A stretch of DNA of 32,175 nucleotides from Acidimicrobiales bacterium. Lineage in GTDB: Bacteria > Actinomycetota > Acidimicrobiia > Acidimicrobiales > SHLQ01. The DNA is taken from NCBI GenBank assembly GCA_020629375.1, contig JAHDDK010000046.1, positions 1 through 32,175 of the forward strand. The letters run 5' to 3'. Positions 14,485-21,661 of the stretch are shown here, piece after piece (the first letter of the stretch is position 1; each line of letters begins with the position of its first letter). The translations under genes were made by a program, and so were the position numbers. A model generated the notes under the pieces. That model did no database searches and was not told the DNA's origin. It saw only the letters and a program-made list of their open reading frames with translations.

Positions 14485-16770
14485 ATGACTATCCGCACCA
14501 AGATCTTGCTCATGTTGACGCTGCCGCTGCTTGCGTTGGCGGTCGTCGGCGCAATCGGCTTTCGCGATCAGAGCCAAGACCAGGAGATGATCGAAGATGC
14601 CCAGATCTACACCGAGCAGCTCCATGACCTCGAGGCCTTGTCGTTGGCCGTGGGGCATGAACGCCTCGTTGTGGCATCCGGCGATGGCCTGACCGCGCAG
14701 ACTGCCGCCCAGCAAGACACCGATGCCGCCCTGACCGCGTTGGCCGACCCTGACGGGTCGTGGGCAGATCAGCTCGCCATCCTCCGGCCGATGTCGAATC
14801 CCAGCCGGCAAGTCGACGCGTACACCCAATTGCTCTGGGATCTCGACGTGGCGATTCAGGCTGTTCCGACAACCGGTCTCGGTTCGGATTCGGTGACGCG
14901 GGTTATCGCCAATCGTGCCTCGTCGCGTGGCGTCCTCGCGCAAGAAGAAGCGTGGATTTCGTTCCTGGATGCTGCGGAGTTCGACCAGGGGACCATGCTC
15001 GACACGGCGGGTTCATTCACCGATGCTGAGTCCCGGTTGTCCGAAGCCGCCTCGCTGCGCTTGCAAGACGGTGATGCGCCCTTCGCGAGCGCCGCTGGTG
15101 GGCCGGCCTCGATCGAGCTCGCCCGTCTCCAGGAGCTCGCCCGAGAAGATCTGATCGACGGCACACCCGGCCAGATTCCACCTGATCGAGTCTTCGCAGC
15201 CTTGGTGGCATCACGATCCGAATGGAGCCGGACGATCCTGGCCAACTCCGATGAGGTCGTCGACGCCGCCATCGGGCGAGCGGACGGCATCTCCGACCGC
15301 CGATCCTTGTTCACCTTGCTGGGTGTGCTCGGCGCTGCACTCCTCGCCGCTCTCGTGTTCGTGATCAGCCGGTCGATTCTCGGACCACTCGAGCGTTTGA
15401 TCCATGATGCCGACAAGATGACGCAAGAGCGGCTCCCGTTCGCGGTTGCGTCGCTCCGGACCATCGGTTCCAACGACGAACTTCCGACCGTGCCCGCTAT
15501 CCCGAAGGAGTCCGACGACGAGATCGGCTCGCTCGTCGACGCCTTCAACGATGTGCAGGTGACCGCCCTGCGAGTCGCCACAGATCAGGCGCGATCTCGA
15601 CGAAACGTCGCCGAGATGTTCGTCAGCCTCGGCCGACGCAACCAGCAGCTCCTCCAGCGCATGCTCCGTCAGATCTCCGAGCTCGAAAACGACGAAAGTG
15701 ATCCCGAGACGTTGCGTGGGCTGTACCAGCTTGACCACCTCGCTACTCGCATGCGTCGCAACGCCGAATCGTTGCTCGTGCTTGCGGGCAACCGCACGCC
15801 CCGTCAGTGGAGCCGCCCGGTGCCGGTCGAAGAAGCCGTCCGTTCGGCAATCGCCGAGGTCGAGCACTACAACCGGATCGAAGTGGGCGACCTCAACGAC
15901 GTCGCATGGGCCGGTGCCTCGGTCGCGGACATCACGCACCTCTTGGCGGAGCTTCTCGAGAACGCGACGCAGTTCTCCGAACCGTCGACAACAGTGACGA
16001 TCTCGACGCGCAGCGTCGACGGCGGAACCTCGGTCGAGATCGCCGACAGCGGATTTGGTATGAGCGCCGATGACCTGGCCGCGAACAATGATCGAATCGC
16101 CAATCCGCCGATGCTCGATGCCGCACCCGCTCGTCTACTCGGCCTGTTCGTGGTCGGTCGGCTGGCCGAACAGCATCACATCACCGTGCACCTCGACAGC
16201 CAGCCGGGCCTTGGCACCGTTGCGCACATCTTCGTACCGCCGAACCTGCATGCAGAGATCGTCGACGCTCCGGTCGCCGAACCCGAGACCGAACCGGAAT
16301 CTGTTGACACGTTCGCCCGCTCGGTGAACCCAGAGCTCGCCGACGTCATCGGAGCGGTTGTCGACGAATCGCAGAATCAGACTTTCGAGTCCTACGCCGA
16401 ATCGCCGGTCGCTGCCTCGCCTCCGCCCGTCCCGCAACCCGTCGTTCCGCAACCGGCCGCAACGGTCGACGAGCACCCAGCCGTCGAGCCGGGCTTCCCG
16501 TCGGTCGTTCCCGACGTCCCAGCTGCTGTACAGCCAGCCCCCTCGCTTGGCGATCTTCCGGTTCGAGACCCGCAGGCGAGTCTGCGCGGTCAAGAACTTC
16601 AGCCGATGCCCGAGACGTCGATAACTCCACCAGCGGTCGAATCTGCCGATGGACCTGCAGCGGAGGCAGCCGCGACGTCGGTCTCGGCCTTCGTTGGAGG
16701 CGTCACTCGTGGCCTCCAAGAAACCCGCAACGAAGCGCAACCCGGCCACACGACGGAGGATGAAGAATGA
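14485..16770 (+). CDS. cvnA: Conservon histidine-kinase-like sensor (CvnA)
   Basis: 761 residues. A transmembrane helix at about 7-25, an extracellular helical sensor region (about 30-270, resembling nitrate/nitrite-sensing NIT domains), a second helix at about 275-296 and a HAMP-like linker ('DEIGSLVDAFNDVQ'). Then comes the cvnA-type helical segment 'LGRRNQQLLQRMLRQISELE' and 'LYQLDHLATRMRRNAESLLVLAGN', where H418 is the only plausible phospho-acceptor. The ATPase domain shows N493 ('AELLENATQFS'), 'IADSGFGMS' (519-527) and 'LGLFVVGRLAEQH'. A proline-rich tail (about 590-761) follows. It heads the four-gene conservon and probably senses an external cue, passed to the GTPase system. Its stop overlaps the cvnB start (ATGA). 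Confidence 0.92.
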   Translation: MTIRTKILLMLTLPLLALAVVGAIGFRDQSQDQEMIEDAQIYTEQLHDLEALSLAVGHERLVVASGDGLTAQTAAQQDTDAALTALADPDGSWADQLAILRPMSNPSRQVDAYTQLLWDLDVAIQAVPTTGLGSDSVTRVIANRASSRGVLAQEEAWISFLDAAEFDQGTMLDTAGSFTDAESRLSEAASLRLQDGDAPFASAAGGPASIELARLQELAREDLIDGTPGQIPPDRVFAALVASRSEWSRTILANSDEVVDAAIGRADGISDRRSLFTLLGVLGAALLAALVFVISRSILGPLERLIHDADKMTQERLPFAVASLRTIGSNDELPTVPAIPKESDDEIGSLVDAFNDVQVTALRVATDQARSRRNVAEMFVSLGRRNQQLLQRMLRQISELENDESDPETLRGLYQLDHLATRMRRNAESLLVLAGNRTPRQWSRPVPVEEAVRSAIAEVEHYNRIEVGDLNDVAWAGASVADITHLLAELLENATQFSEPSTTVTISTRSVDGGTSVEIADSGFGMSADDLAANNDRIANPPMLDAAPARLLGLFVVGRLAEQHHITVHLDSQPGLGTVAHIFVPPNLHAEIVDAPVAEPETEPESVDTFARSVNPELADVIGAVVDESQNQTFESYAESPVAASPPPVPQPVVPQPAATVDEHPAVEPGFPSVVPDVPAAVQPAPSLGDLPVRDPQASLRGQELQPMPETSITPPAVESADGPAAEAAATSVSAFVGGVTRGLQETRNEAQPGHTTEDEE

Positions 16771-17180
16771 GCGAGTCGACCGAAGCCTTTACGTGGCTCC
16801 TGAACAACTTCGTCGAAACGACCGACGGGGTGCTCCATGCATTGGCAGTGTCCGCCGACGGCATCAAGCTCGCGTCGTCGCAGAGCCTTCCATCGGCCAA
16901 TGCCGATCAGTTCGCGGCGATCACCGCGGGCCTGTCGAGCCTGATCCACGGCGCAGCGACGTGCTTCGGTGAAACCCACGTCGAGCGCGCCATGATCGAG
17001 ATGGGCGGGAGCTTTCTGCTGATCTCGAACATCAGCCACGGCGCCGTCTTCGGTGTGCTCGCGGCGAAGACTGCGGATCTCGGAGCGGTCGCCTACGAGA
17101 TGACCGTGTTTGCCGAGCGGGCCGGAACCGTGCTGACCCCGCAACTGATCGCCGACCTCCAGAACACGATCTTGGCCTGA
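16767..17180 (+). CDS. cvnB: Roadblock/LC7 protein (CvnB)
   Basis: 137 residues. The pattern 'FVETTDGVLHALAVSADGIKLASSQSL' followed by 'AITAGLSSLIHGAATCFG' and 'GSFLLISNISHGAVFGVLAAKTADLGAVAYEM' is a roadblock/LC7 domain (MglB-like). In conservons this protein acts with the Ras-like GTPase as a regulator at the membrane. Its start overlaps the cvnA stop (ATGA), indicating coupled translation. Confidence 0.94.
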   Translation: MSESTEAFTWLLNNFVETTDGVLHALAVSADGIKLASSQSLPSANADQFAAITAGLSSLIHGAATCFGETHVERAMIEMGGSFLLISNISHGAVFGVLAAKTADLGAVAYEMTVFAERAGTVLTPQLIADLQNTILA

Positions 17181-17190
17181 GCAGGACGCA

Positions 17191-17568
17191 ATGGTTGGAG
17201 ACTCACAGTGGGAGGATGGAGTCGAACTCGACGCCGATGAGGCGTCGATACGTCCGTACCTCGTGACCGGAGGTCGTACGGAGGTCCCTGTCGAGGATCT
17301 GCAGTACGAGACACTGGTCGAGCGGACGTCGCCGTGGCCGCCGAAGACACGTTTCGAGTCGGCTCGCCTGTTGGACCTGACGTCGCGACCGACGTCGATT
17401 GCCGAGCTGTCGGCGCACCTGTCGATTCCGATCGGAACGACGATGGTGCTGGCTGGAGAATTGATCGAGGACGGGCACCTGCGTGCCCACACTGTCCGGG
17501 GGGCGGCGAGTCGCCTAAGTGACCTGGACATCATGGAAAGGATCATCCGCCGTGTCCGCGCACTCTGA
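17191..17568 (+). CDS. cvnC: DUF742 protein (CvnC)
   Basis: 125 residues with the DUF742 hallmarks 'IRPYLVTGGRTEV' near the N-terminus, 'LQYETLV', and a winged-helix-like second half ('SIAELSAHLSIPIGTTMVLAGELIEDGHLRAH'). The biochemical role is unclear; in conservons it joins CvnA, B and D in a membrane-associated complex. It starts 10 bp after cvnB, and its last 17 bases overlap the preferred cvnD start. Confidence 0.93.
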   Translation: MVGDSQWEDGVELDADEASIRPYLVTGGRTEVPVEDLQYETLVERTSPWPPKTRFESARLLDLTSRPTSIAELSAHLSIPIGTTMVLAGELIEDGHLRAHTVRGAASRLSDLDIMERIIRRVRAL

Positions 17569-18163
17569 ATCCGAAGGACGGTCCGCCGACACGGTGTCGG
17601 CGAAGTTCGTCGTGGCGGGCGGTTTCGGTGTCGGCAAGACCACATTCGTGGGGGCCGTCTCCGAAATCGAACCGTTGCGAACCGAAGCAGCGATCACGGG
17701 GGCGAGCGTCGGGATCGATGACCGTTCCCACATCCAGCAGAAGACCTCGACGACGGTCGCCATGGACTTCGGCCGGTTGACGATCGACGACGAACTCGTC
17801 CTCTTCCTGTTCGGCACCCCCGGACAGGATCGTTTCGCCTTCATGTGGAACGACATCTCGAAGGGAGCGTTGGGTGCGGTCATCCTCGTCGACACGCGCC
17901 GGCTCGCCGAGTCGTTCTACGCCATCGACTGGTTCGAGAGCCGCAATATCCCCTTCATCATCGCGGCCAACCGTTTCGACGGTGTGCTGGCCCATGATCT
18001 CGGCGACGTCCGAGACGCGCTCCGGCTCTCGGCAGGTGTGCCGATCGTCGACTGCGACGCACGCGACTGGGCTTCGGTGAAGGAGACCCTGCTCGTGCTC
18101 TTCGACGTGATCGTCAGCCGCCTGTCGAACACCGGAACCTCGGCACGAAGCCGGGCCTCCTAG
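17552..18163 (+). CDS. cvnD: Ras-like small GTPase (CvnD)
   Basis: 203 residues from GTG 17552; the frame is open further upstream but lies inside cvnC. The P-loop is 'GGFGVGKTTF' (23-32), followed by the switch region 'GIDDRSH...TSTTVAMDFG', the G3-like 'LFGTPGQDRF', and the base-binding 'ANRFD' in place of NKxD. This places it in the MglA/CvnD group of bacterial GTPases, the output switch of the conservon; the target is unknown. Its TAG stop lies within a likely leaderless promoter of the next gene. Confidence 0.93.
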   Translation: MSAHSESEGRSADTVSAKFVVAGGFGVGKTTFVGAVSEIEPLRTEAAITGASVGIDDRSHIQQKTSTTVAMDFGRLTIDDELVLFLFGTPGQDRFAFMWNDISKGALGAVILVDTRRLAESFYAIDWFESRNIPFIIAANRFDGVLAHDLGDVRDALRLSAGVPIVDCDARDWASVKETLLVLFDVIVSRLSNTGTSARSRAS

Positions 18164-18166
18164 ACT
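18161..18166 (+). promoter_or_regulatory. Leaderless -10 candidate (TAGACT) for the AAA+ ATPase
   Basis: TAGACT ends 6 nt before GTG 18173 and includes the cvnD stop codon, so the ATPase may have its own leaderless promoter in addition to readthrough from the conservon. Confidence 0.45.
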
Positions 18167-18172
18167 CCGGTC

Positions 18173-19147
18173 GTGTCGAGACGCGACCGCCTCAAGGATC
18201 AACTACGTAAGGCTGGCGAGCAGGCTCGTCAGTCGGCCGTTGACCGCGGCCTCGACGAGCGCCTCGGCAACATCAGCGTTGCCCAGCAGGCACTGGCGCC
18301 ACCACCTCGTTCGCTCGAGGAGATCCAGGCCGAGCTCGATTCACTCGTCGGACTCGACCTGGTCAAAGAACAGGTCCGCACCCAGATCGCGTTCTTGCAG
18401 ATCCAGGCCAAACGCCAGGATCACGGGCTGGCCGAAGTACCGACGTCGCAGCACCTGGCGTTCCTCGGGAATCCCGGCACGGGCAAGACGACCGTGGCCC
18501 GTTTGCTCGGCGAGATGTACGGCGCGCTCGGGTTGCTGAAGAAGGGCCACCTGGTCGAGGTCGACCGGGCGGGGCTCGTCGGTCAGTACGTCGGCCACAC
18601 GGCCTCGAAGACCAACAAGGCCGTCAAACGAGCGCTCGACGGGGTGCTGTTCATCGATGAGGCGTACTCGCTTTCGCCAGGTGGGCTCGTCGGGAGCAAC
18701 GACTTCGGCCGGGAGGCGATCGAGACCTTGATCAAGCGGATGGAGGACCACCGCGATCGCTTGGTCGTGATCGTGGCGGGCTATCCGAAGCTGATGGAAC
18801 AGTTCTTGCGGTCGAACCCGGGCCTGCGGTCACGCTTCGCCCGAGAGATCGAGTTCCCCGACTACGACACCGACGAGCTGATCGAGATCACGCAGAAGAT
18901 TGCGTCCGACGCCGACTACCTCTTGGGCGACGGCACCCCAAAGGCCCTTCGCCGATCGCTGTTGCTTGCGCACCGAAGCGAAGAGTTCGGCAACGCCCGG
19001 TTCGCTCGCAACCTCTTCGAGCAGGCGATCAATCGTCAGGCGCTCCGTCTCGCTGCGAGCGGCGTCGACAAGCTCGATGCGACGCAGGTGGCAACGATCG
19101 AAGCGGTCGACATCATCGAGGCAGCGTCACTCATCGACACGGCGTGA
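18173..19147 (+). CDS. CbbX/SpoVK-like AAA+ ATPase
   Basis: 324 residues with an N-terminal helical part (1-50) and one AAA+ module: Walker A 'GNPGTGKTT' (99-107), a pore-loop-like '[10 protein letters not shown]' (134-143), Walker B '[11 protein letters not shown]' (158-168), sensor 1 'VIVAGYP' and the arginine finger in '[10 protein letters not shown]'. The lid contains '[17 protein letters not shown]'. This is the CbbX/SpoVK/EccA type of ATPase that remodels partner complexes. No RuBisCO or type VII secretion gene is adjacent; it lies 9 bp after cvnD, so a link to the conservon is possible. Its stop overlaps the next start (GTGA). Confidence 0.9.
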   Translation: MSRRDRLKDQLRKAGEQARQSAVDRGLDERLGNISVAQQALAPPPRSLEEIQAELDSLVGLDLVKEQVRTQIAFLQIQAKRQDHGLAEVPTSQHLAFLGNPGTGKTTVARLLGEMYGALGLLKKGHLVEVDRAGLVGQYVGHTASKTNKAVKRALDGVLFIDEAYSLSPGGLVGSNDFGREAIETLIKRMEDHRDRLVVIVAGYPKLMEQFLRSNPGLRSRFAREIEFPDYDTDELIEITQKIASDADYLLGDGTPKALRRSLLLAHRSEEFGNARFARNLFEQAINRQALRLAASGVDKLDATQVATIEAVDIIEAASLIDTA

Positions 19148-20277
19148 ATCACGCGCCGCCGCAGACGTTCGAAACGCCATTCGGTTCGTTCACCCTCGGC
19201 ATTCATCGAGTGGACCGGACGAAGTCTCTGCGTGCCTGGGATGCCGCTGATGCGCTCGTGCTCGATCATCTTTTTCAACAGCCAGCGGACAGCAGGTTGG
19301 TCATCGTCGACGACACCTACGGTGCGCTCGCCGTCGCGACCACCGATCGGATGCCCGTTGTGCTGGTGGACTCGTGGACGGGACGGGAGGCGTCGGTTCG
19401 TAATCACGAGCTCAACGGCCTTGCCTCCCCGAGCTTCACCGATCCGCTGTCGGGATTCGGCGACGTCGCCAACGTCGTGATCCGCATGCCGAAATCGCTC
19501 GAACGCCTGCGCGAACTCTTCGATGCGCTGCGACTCGCCCCAGGCGCCGACGTGTCGGTCGTCGGTATGGATCGGCGGATTCCGCGATCGGCGTTCGAGC
19601 TCATGGAACGCCGCTTCGGTCATGTCGACGGCGGCCGCTCAGTGCGCAAGGCGCGAGTGTTGCGATCGTCCGTGCGTGAAGTCGGTGACTCGGGTCGTCG
19701 ATGGCCGGCTGTGGTCGAACACGTCGTCGCCGGCACATCCGTGTCGCCGCATGCCCACGGAGGAGTATTCGCCGGGACATCAATCGATGCAGCAACCCGA
19801 CTCCTGGCCGAGTCGATGCGGCCGATGATTGACGAACTCCACCCAGAGGTTGTTGTCGACCTGGGATCGGGGAGCGGGGTCCTCGGCACGCTCGCCGCCA
19901 TGTGGAGCGGAGCGGCAGCGCACCTCGTCGACGACTCTGCAGCCGCCGTGCGATCGAGTCGCGCGACGGCCGATGCAGCAGGCGTCGGGCAACAGGTTCA
20001 GGTCCATCACCAGTCGAACCTCGACGAGGTCGTGGTCCCTGGCTCGGTCGATCTCGTGGTCTGCAATCCTCCGTTCCACGACGACCGCGGGCAGAACGAC
20101 CAGGTCGCCTGGGAGATGTATCACCAGGCTCGACGGGCGCTCCGTCGTGGCGGGCGACTCCTCGTGGTCACGAACCGCCACCTCGGTACGCACGCTCGAC
20201 TCGCAAAGGTGTTCGGCAACGCCACGGTCGTCGCTGAAGACCGTCAGTTCGTGGTTGTCCAGAGCGACCGCACCTGA
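19144..20277 (+). CDS. RlmG/RsmC-like class I methyltransferase
   Basis: 377 residues. The C-terminal half holds the SAM-binding motif '[17 protein letters not shown]' and the 'VVCNPPFHD' motif of N2-guanine rRNA methyltransferases. The N-terminal half ('[17 protein letters not shown]', '[24 protein letters not shown]') is the degenerate first methyltransferase copy typical of RsmC and RlmG, used for RNA binding. The most likely role is N2-methylation of a guanine in 23S or 16S rRNA; the exact position cannot be told. The GTG start overlaps the ATPase stop. Confidence 0.85.
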   Translation: MNHAPPQTFETPFGSFTLGIHRVDRTKSLRAWDAADALVLDHLFQQPADSRLVIVDDTYGALAVATTDRMPVVLVDSWTGREASVRNHELNGLASPSFTDPLSGFGDVANVVIRMPKSLERLRELFDALRLAPGADVSVVGMDRRIPRSAFELMERRFGHVDGGRSVRKARVLRSSVREVGDSGRRWPAVVEHVVAGTSVSPHAHGGVFAGTSIDAATRLLAESMRPMIDELHPEVVVDLGSGSGVLGTLAAMWSGAAAHLVDDSAAAVRSSRATADAAGVGQQVQVHHQSNLDEVVVPGSVDLVVCNPPFHDDRGQNDQVAWEMYHQARRALRRGGRLLVVTNRHLGTHARLAKVFGNATVVAEDRQFVVVQSDRT

Positions 20278-20286
20278 CTCCCCTGC

Positions 20287-20292
20287 TACCGT
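20287..20292 (+). promoter_or_regulatory. Leaderless -10 candidate (TACCGT) for the selenoprotein gene
   Basis: TACCGT ends 6 nt before ATG 20299, the same spacing as at the other leaderless candidates, suggesting a separate transcript. Confidence 0.4.
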
Positions 20293-20298
20293 CCGGCC

Positions 20299-21195
20299 AT
20301 GCAGATGCCACCGGACGGTCTCGATGCCGTCGACTACATCGGCGTCACCAAGGCGGCCTACGACGCACTCGGATACGACTCGTACCGCTGGGCGCACAAC
20401 GATGAGCCGCCCGCGTTCGTCACGCCGAACGTCGACCTCGCCGATGCGAAGGTCGTGATCATTGCCTCCGGCGGGGTCTATCGCCACGGCGACATCGGCT
20501 TCACCCACAAAGACGACACGACGCATCGCGAGATCCCCGCCGACACCGCCGACGCCGCCCTCCGGGTCACCCACTTCGCCTATGACCAGACCGCAGCGCA
20601 GGAGGACCCGAGCGTCGTCTTCCCCTTGCAAGCCGTGCGGCGGCTCGTCGACGACGGCATCGTCGGAAGCGTCGCCGATATGGCGCTGACCTTCATGGGG
20701 GGCATCTACTCGCAGCGCCGCTTGCGTGAGCAACTCATCCCCACCCTCGTTCGTCGAACGCACGAACTCGGTGCCGACGTTGCGCTCCTGGTGCCGGTTT
20801 GACCGGTGTGCCATCAGTCCGTGGGGCTGATTGCACGAGCCATCGAAGCCTCGGGCGTGGCGACGACGTCACTCACGAGCGCCTGGTCGATCACGGCATC
20901 GGCCAACCCGCCGAGAGCGGTCTTCAACGACTTCCCGCTCGGTCACACCGCGGGCGTTCCCGGCGATCGAGAGATGCAGCTGGCGATCGCCCGCTCGGCT
21001 CTCGAGGCGGCATGGACGATGCCCGAACCGGGAATCACCGTGCTCGATCACCAGTGGCCGGGGGAGTGGCGAGACGACGCCCGCGGGCCAGTCGACCACC
21101 GAACCGAACGGCTCGAGACACCGCAGTACCAGAATGAGGACGACCGCGCCGCCGCGATCGCCGCACACGGCGAGGGGCCAGCCTGCGGTTGCTGA
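20299..21195 (+). CDS. Selenoprotein: GrdB/PrdB-family reductase subunit with in-frame UGA
   Basis: The frame is interrupted once, by TGA at 20800-20802, and continues in the same frame to 21195. Read as selenocysteine, this gives 298 residues with 'LLVPV-U-PVCHQSVGLIARAIEASG', a U-x-x-C redox motif (U168, C171) where glycine/betaine/sarcosine/D-proline reductase selenoprotein B homologues carry theirs. Family features lie on both sides: 'ASGGVYRHGDIGF' and 'FPLQAVRRLVDDGIVGS' before it, 'NPPRAVFNDFPLGHTAGVPGDREMQ' after it. A hairpin follows the UGA. The C-terminus ends 'PACGC', a possible second thiol pair. The protein is shorter than clostridial GrdB, has no Stickland partner genes nearby, and is probably a redox enzyme of unknown substrate. 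Confidence 0.88.
20808..20836 (+). promoter_or_regulatory. Bacterial SECIS-like hairpin
   Basis: Starting 5 nt after the in-frame UGA, GUGC-C-AUCAG (20808-20817) pairs with CUGAU-U-GCAC (20827-20836): nine base pairs and one C-U mismatch. They enclose the 9-nt loop UCCGUGGGG, which contains the GU step needed by SelB. The loop begins 15 nt after the UGA; in E. coli fdhF it is 17 nt. Confidence 0.75.
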
Positions 21196-21219
21196 CGCAA
21201 TAGGTGACGCGGTTGTTTC

Positions 21220-21594
21220 TCAGTCGAATGCGTCGGCGTCGATGAAGATCGAGAGCCAGGTCGCCTCTTCAGTGGTCGGGTCGCCGGTGGCCAGTACGAG
21301 CTGGCCGATGGCTGCAGCGGTGCTCAGGAGTTCGCGGGCATCGTCGGGGACGACGAATGCAAAGTGACACCGGACAGGGCTCGTCAACACGACGTCGAGC
21401 CGCGTCCCCTCGGCATGGGGCGTGGCCAACGTTCGGACATCGCCGACCCCATCGGTTGCGTGGACCCTGGCGAGATCCGCCACGTCTGGACGGTCGGACA
21501 CGTCGAGGGCGACCGTCGGAAGGGCGATCGATCCGCCGTCGGTTTCGCTGATCGTCCAACCATGGGAGGTGACGGGCAACAGATGGTCGAGCAC
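21220..21594 (-). CDS. Hypothetical protein (124 aa), start uncertain
   Basis: From GTG 21594 it has 124 residues with no membrane segment; blocks include 'TSHGWTISETDGGSIALPTVALDVSD', 'RTLATPHAEGTRLDVVLTSPVRCHFAFVV' and 'ATWLSIFIDADAFD'. The open frame runs 17 codons further upstream and reads naturally there ('AESIWIHDGVVLDHLLP'), but holds no start codon before a TGA at 21648-21646. The true N-terminus may lie in another frame (ATG 21649) with an intervening indel. I do not recognise the family. It is divergent from ppc. Confidence 0.55.
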   Translation of the reverse strand: MLDHLLPVTSHGWTISETDGGSIALPTVALDVSDRPDVADLARVHATDGVGDVRTLATPHAEGTRLDVVLTSPVRCHFAFVVPDDARELLSTAAAIGQLVLATGDPTTEEATWLSIFIDADAFD

Positions 21595-21648
21595 GACTCC
21601 ATCGTGGATCCAGATCGACTCGGCCGGTCGGTCCCAACGGCCTCCTCA

Positions 21649-21654
21649 TAGGCT
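21649..21654 (+). promoter_or_regulatory. Leaderless -10 candidate (TAGGCT) for ppc
   Basis: TAGGCT ends 7 nt before GTG 21662; no ribosome-binding sequence precedes the start, consistent with a leaderless transcript. Confidence 0.45.
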
Positions 21655-21661
21655 CTCCATC

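Noticed and set aside
21594..21660. Second possible selenoprotein: in-frame ATG 21660, then UGA at 21648-21646, then the minus-strand hypothetical gene
   Set aside because: The UGA would lie at codon 5, no cysteine or redox motif surrounds it, the adjacent GC hairpin is not convincing, and the ATG overlaps the ppc start region. An indel or alternative start is simpler.
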